A stretch of DNA of 8,590 nt from an uncultured Rhodoferax sp. Lineage in GTDB: Bacteria; Pseudomonadota; Gammaproteobacteria; Burkholderiales; Burkholderiaceae_C. Below, in pieces: positions 6,385-8,590 of the stretch. The position numbers and the translations under genes were made by a program. The stretch is from the NCBI GenBank assembly GCA_936943465.1, contig CAKZJN010000058.1, positions 1 to 8,590 on the forward strand, read 5' to 3'. Every line of letters starts with the position of its first letter. Within the stretch, counting starts at the first letter, position 1. The notes under the pieces were generated by a model. That model was not told the origin of the DNA. It saw nothing but the letters and a program-made list of their open reading frames with translations, and did no database searches.

Positions 6385-8590
6385 ATGGCCAAATTTCCTG
6401 AACGAGCCAAAGTTGTCATCATTGGCCAAGGCGGCATCGTCGGTGCCTCGGTGGTGCACCACCTGATTGAACGCGGCTGGGATGACATTGTTGGCATCGA
6501 CAAGTCGGCCATCCCGACCGACGTAGGCTCCACCGCCCATGCTTCTGATTTCTGCTTCAACACGATGCACGATCAGATGACGATTTTCACCACCAAGTAC
6601 AGCATCGACTTTTACGAAAAGATGGGCCGCTACGACCGCATTGGCGGCATTGAGGTGGCACGCGTAGGCGATGACGAGCGCATGGTCGAACTGCAGCGCC
6701 GCGTGGCTTCGGGCAAGGCCTTTGGCAACCGGGTGCGCATGATCACACCGGCCGAAGCCAAAGCCAAAATGCCGCTGATTGACGAGAGCAAGATTCAGGG
6801 CGCGCTGTGGGACCCGGACGCTGGTCTGGTCAAGCCCCGCTCGCAAATGGTGGCCGGAGAACTGGTCGATGCCGCCGTAGCGTCGGGCAAGCTGCAGTCC
6901 TTTGCCAACACCGCCTGCACGGGTCTGCGCATTGAGAACGGCCGCATCCAGGGCGTGGAAACCACCAAGGGCTTTATCGCCGCCGAGTACGTGGTGGTCT
7001 GCGCCGGCCTGTGGGGCCGCCTGATTGCCAACATGGCCGGTGAAGACCTGCCGATCATGCCGGTGGACCACCCGTTGACCTTCTTCAAACCCTACCTGGA
7101 ATTTGCCGGCACCGGCAAGGACATCGGCTACCCGCTCTTACGCGACCAGGGCAACTCGGCCTACCTGCGCGACACAGGGGACCCAAAAACACCCGAAGGC
7201 GGCCAGATTGAGTGGGGCTACTACGAAGAGAAGAACCCGCGCATGTGCCACCCGCGCGACCTGCTCGAAAAAGAGCAGGCCCGCCTGTCGCCTTCGCAGC
7301 GCGACCTGGAACTGGAGCAAATCATGGAGCCGCTGGAGCGCGCCATTGAGCTGACCCCCATCCTGGCCGAACTGGGCTATGACGACAAATACTCCTTCAA
7401 TGGCCTGTTGCAGGTGACCACCGACGGCAACCCGTCGATTGGCGAATCGAGCAAGGTGCGCGGCCTCTGGTACGCCGAAGCGGTGTGGGTGAAGGACGGT
7501 CCCGGTGTGGGCAAGATCGTGGCCGACTGGATGACCGACGGCTATACCCACATTGACCACGCCCGCATCGACGTGGCGCGCATCTACCCGTACCAGCAGG
7601 ACGAGCAATACATCCACGACCGCTGCTACGAAGGCGCCTTCAAAATTTACAACCCGCCGGTGCACAACCGCGAGCCCTACAGCGCCGGGCGTGGCATTTT
7701 CAAGAGCCCGTTCTACGAGCGCGAAAAGGCGCTGGGGGCTTACTTCATGGAACTCTCCGGCTGGGAGCGCGCCCACGGCTACGCCAGCAACGAGCACCTG
7801 CTAGAGGTTTATGGGGACAAAGTGCCGGTGCGCGCCAACGAGTGGGACAACCGCCACTTCTGGCGCGTCTCCAACGCCGAACACCTCAAAATGACCGAAG
7901 ACGTGGGCATGATCAACGTCTCGCACTTTGCCGAGATCGATGTGGAAGGCCCGGATGCGGCCGATTTGCTGGAATACATCTGCGTAGCCAAGGTGGGCGG
8001 CGACACCCCCGTGGGCAAGGGCGTGTACACGCACTTTCTCGATGCCAAGGGCGGCGTGCGCGCCGACCTGACCGTGCTGCGTCTTGCGCAGGACCACTAC
8101 CGCGTGATTGACGGCGCCGACGCCGGCCACCGCGACCTGGTCTGGATCCAGCGCATGGCGCAGGACCGTGGCGCCAACGTCAAGGTCACCGACACCACCA
8201 CCGCTTACGGCTGCCTGGGCGTGTGGGGCCCGAACGCCCGCGCCACCATCCAGAAGATTGCCGACGAGCCCGAGGCCTGGACGCACGAAAACTTCCCCTT
8301 CACCGCCTTCAAGAATCTGAAGATCCAGGGCGTGCCGGTGCTGGCCTTCCGCATTTCGTATGTGGGCGAACAGGGCTGGGAATTGCACTTCAAGTACGAA
8401 GACGGACTGGCCCTGTGGGACGCGCTGTATGCCCAAGGCGTAACGCCAGTGGGTGTGGAAACCTACGCCAACAGCCGCCGCATGGAAAAGAGCCTGCGCC
8501 TGCAAAACGGCGACCTGCTGACCGAATACAACCTGTACGAGTGCGACCTGGCCCGCCCCAAGGTGAAGGCCGCCGACTTCCACGGCAAGG
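6385..8590 (+). CDS. FAD-dependent dehydrogenase fused to a GcvT-like aminomethyltransferase (dimethylglycine/sarcosine dehydrogenase superfamily), 3' end cut
   Basis: The frame is open to the window end, giving 735 residues of a protein that usually has about 800-850. The N-terminal DAO-type domain (about 9-385) begins with the FAD dinucleotide-binding motif VVIIGQGGIVGASV, then GSTAH (48-52), where H52 aligns with the histidine that covalently holds FAD in dimethylglycine and sarcosine dehydrogenases. A linker domain (FAO_M-type) follows. The GcvT-like folate-binding domain runs from about 470: VSHFAEIDVEGPDA, then YTHFLDAKGGVRADLTV with D561 in the place of the conserved folate-site aspartate, SYVGEQGWELHF (658-669), and MEKSLRL near 700-706. 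Such fusions oxidise an N-methyl group and capture the C1 unit on tetrahydrofolate; they act in the cytoplasm in bacteria. The substrate is uncertain: the segment AVWVKDGPGVGK (367-377 region) differs from the usual AGG-G form. It lies 150 bases after the kinase gene and may have its own promoter. Confidence 0.88.
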   Translation, partial: MAKFPERAKVVIIGQGGIVGASVVHHLIERGWDDIVGIDKSAIPTDVGSTAHASDFCFNTMHDQMTIFTTKYSIDFYEKMGRYDRIGGIEVARVGDDERMVELQRRVASGKAFGNRVRMITPAEAKAKMPLIDESKIQGALWDPDAGLVKPRSQMVAGELVDAAVASGKLQSFANTACTGLRIENGRIQGVETTKGFIAAEYVVVCAGLWGRLIANMAGEDLPIMPVDHPLTFFKPYLEFAGTGKDIGYPLLRDQGNSAYLRDTGDPKTPEGGQIEWGYYEEKNPRMCHPRDLLEKEQARLSPSQRDLELEQIMEPLERAIELTPILAELGYDDKYSFNGLLQVTTDGNPSIGESSKVRGLWYAEAVWVKDGPGVGKIVADWMTDGYTHIDHARIDVARIYPYQQDEQYIHDRCYEGAFKIYNPPVHNREPYSAGRGIFKSPFYEREKALGAYFMELSGWERAHGYASNEHLLEVYGDKVPVRANEWDNRHFWRVSNAEHLKMTEDVGMINVSHFAEIDVEGPDAADLLEYICVAKVGGDTPVGKGVYTHFLDAKGGVRADLTVLRLAQDHYRVIDGADAGHRDLVWIQRMAQDRGANVKVTDTTTAYGCLGVWGPNARATIQKIADEPEAWTHENFPFTAFKNLKIQGVPVLAFRISYVGEQGWELHFKYEDGLALWDALYAQGVTPVGVETYANSRRMEKSLRLQNGDLLTEYNLYECDLARPKVKAADFHGK

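Noticed and set aside
6367..7797. Two long - strand open frames (234 and 219 codons) opposite the flavoprotein
   Set aside because: The + strand carries the FAD motif and continuous family similarity across this whole stretch; the antisense frames are compositional shadows.
7801..8583. A 260-codon open frame on the - strand near the window end
   Set aside because: It is valine/glycine/histidine-rich and motif-free, and opposes the clearly recognisable GcvT-like domain.
1..8590. Mobile elements, CRISPR arrays, tRNA or rRNA genes
   Set aside because: No transposase, integrase, regular repeat-spacer array or cloverleaf-like sequence was found; coding style is uniform across the window.

Overview
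The window is GC-rich, all genes lie on the + strand, and they are closely packed. Gene content (outer-membrane TonB-dependent receptor, hybrid histidine kinase, FAD/GcvT demethylating dehydrogenase) and protein style suggest a Gram-negative betaproteobacterium, probably of the Comamonadaceae (Rhodoferax/Polaromonas-like). That assignment is an inference from composition and family resemblance, not from a marker gene.

Layout. (1) Positions 1-1294: the 3' end of a hydantoinase/oxoprolinase-family (HyuA-type, ASKHA-fold) gene, followed 7 bases later by a 240-residue ferredoxin-like protein with eight cysteines arranged for two [4Fe-4S] clusters. (2) Positions 1295-1407: a short AT-richer leader with a weak inverted repeat. 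(3) Positions 1408-6234: a compact three-gene unit made of a TonB-dependent outer-membrane receptor, a periplasmic substrate-binding protein of the ABC_sub_bind (PF04392) type, and a membrane-bound hybrid histidine kinase with a C-terminal receiver domain. The last two genes overlap (GTGA). (4) Positions 6235-6384: a 150-base gap with small overlapping inverted repeats. (5) Positions 6385 to the window end: an FAD-dependent dehydrogenase fused to a GcvT-like aminomethyltransferase domain, of the dimethylglycine/sarcosine dehydrogenase superfamily. It is cut by the window edge.

How the genes may work together. The three-gene unit reads as a transport-coupled sensing module: a receptor brings a ligand across the outer membrane, a periplasmic binding protein captures it, and the kinase, with a periplasmic loop of about 140 residues, reports it. 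No ABC permease or ATPase lies beside the binding protein, and no DNA-binding response regulator lies in the window, so the ligand and output are unknown. The last gene probably demethylates an N-methylated amine or amino acid, passing the C1 unit to tetrahydrofolate. A link between the sensing module and this enzyme is only suggested by adjacency.

No tRNA, rRNA, CRISPR, insertion sequence or clear intrinsic terminator was seen. The most interesting points are the binding-protein/kinase coupling, the non-consensus flavoprotein signature of the last gene, and the pairing of an ASKHA-type protein with a two-cluster ferredoxin.
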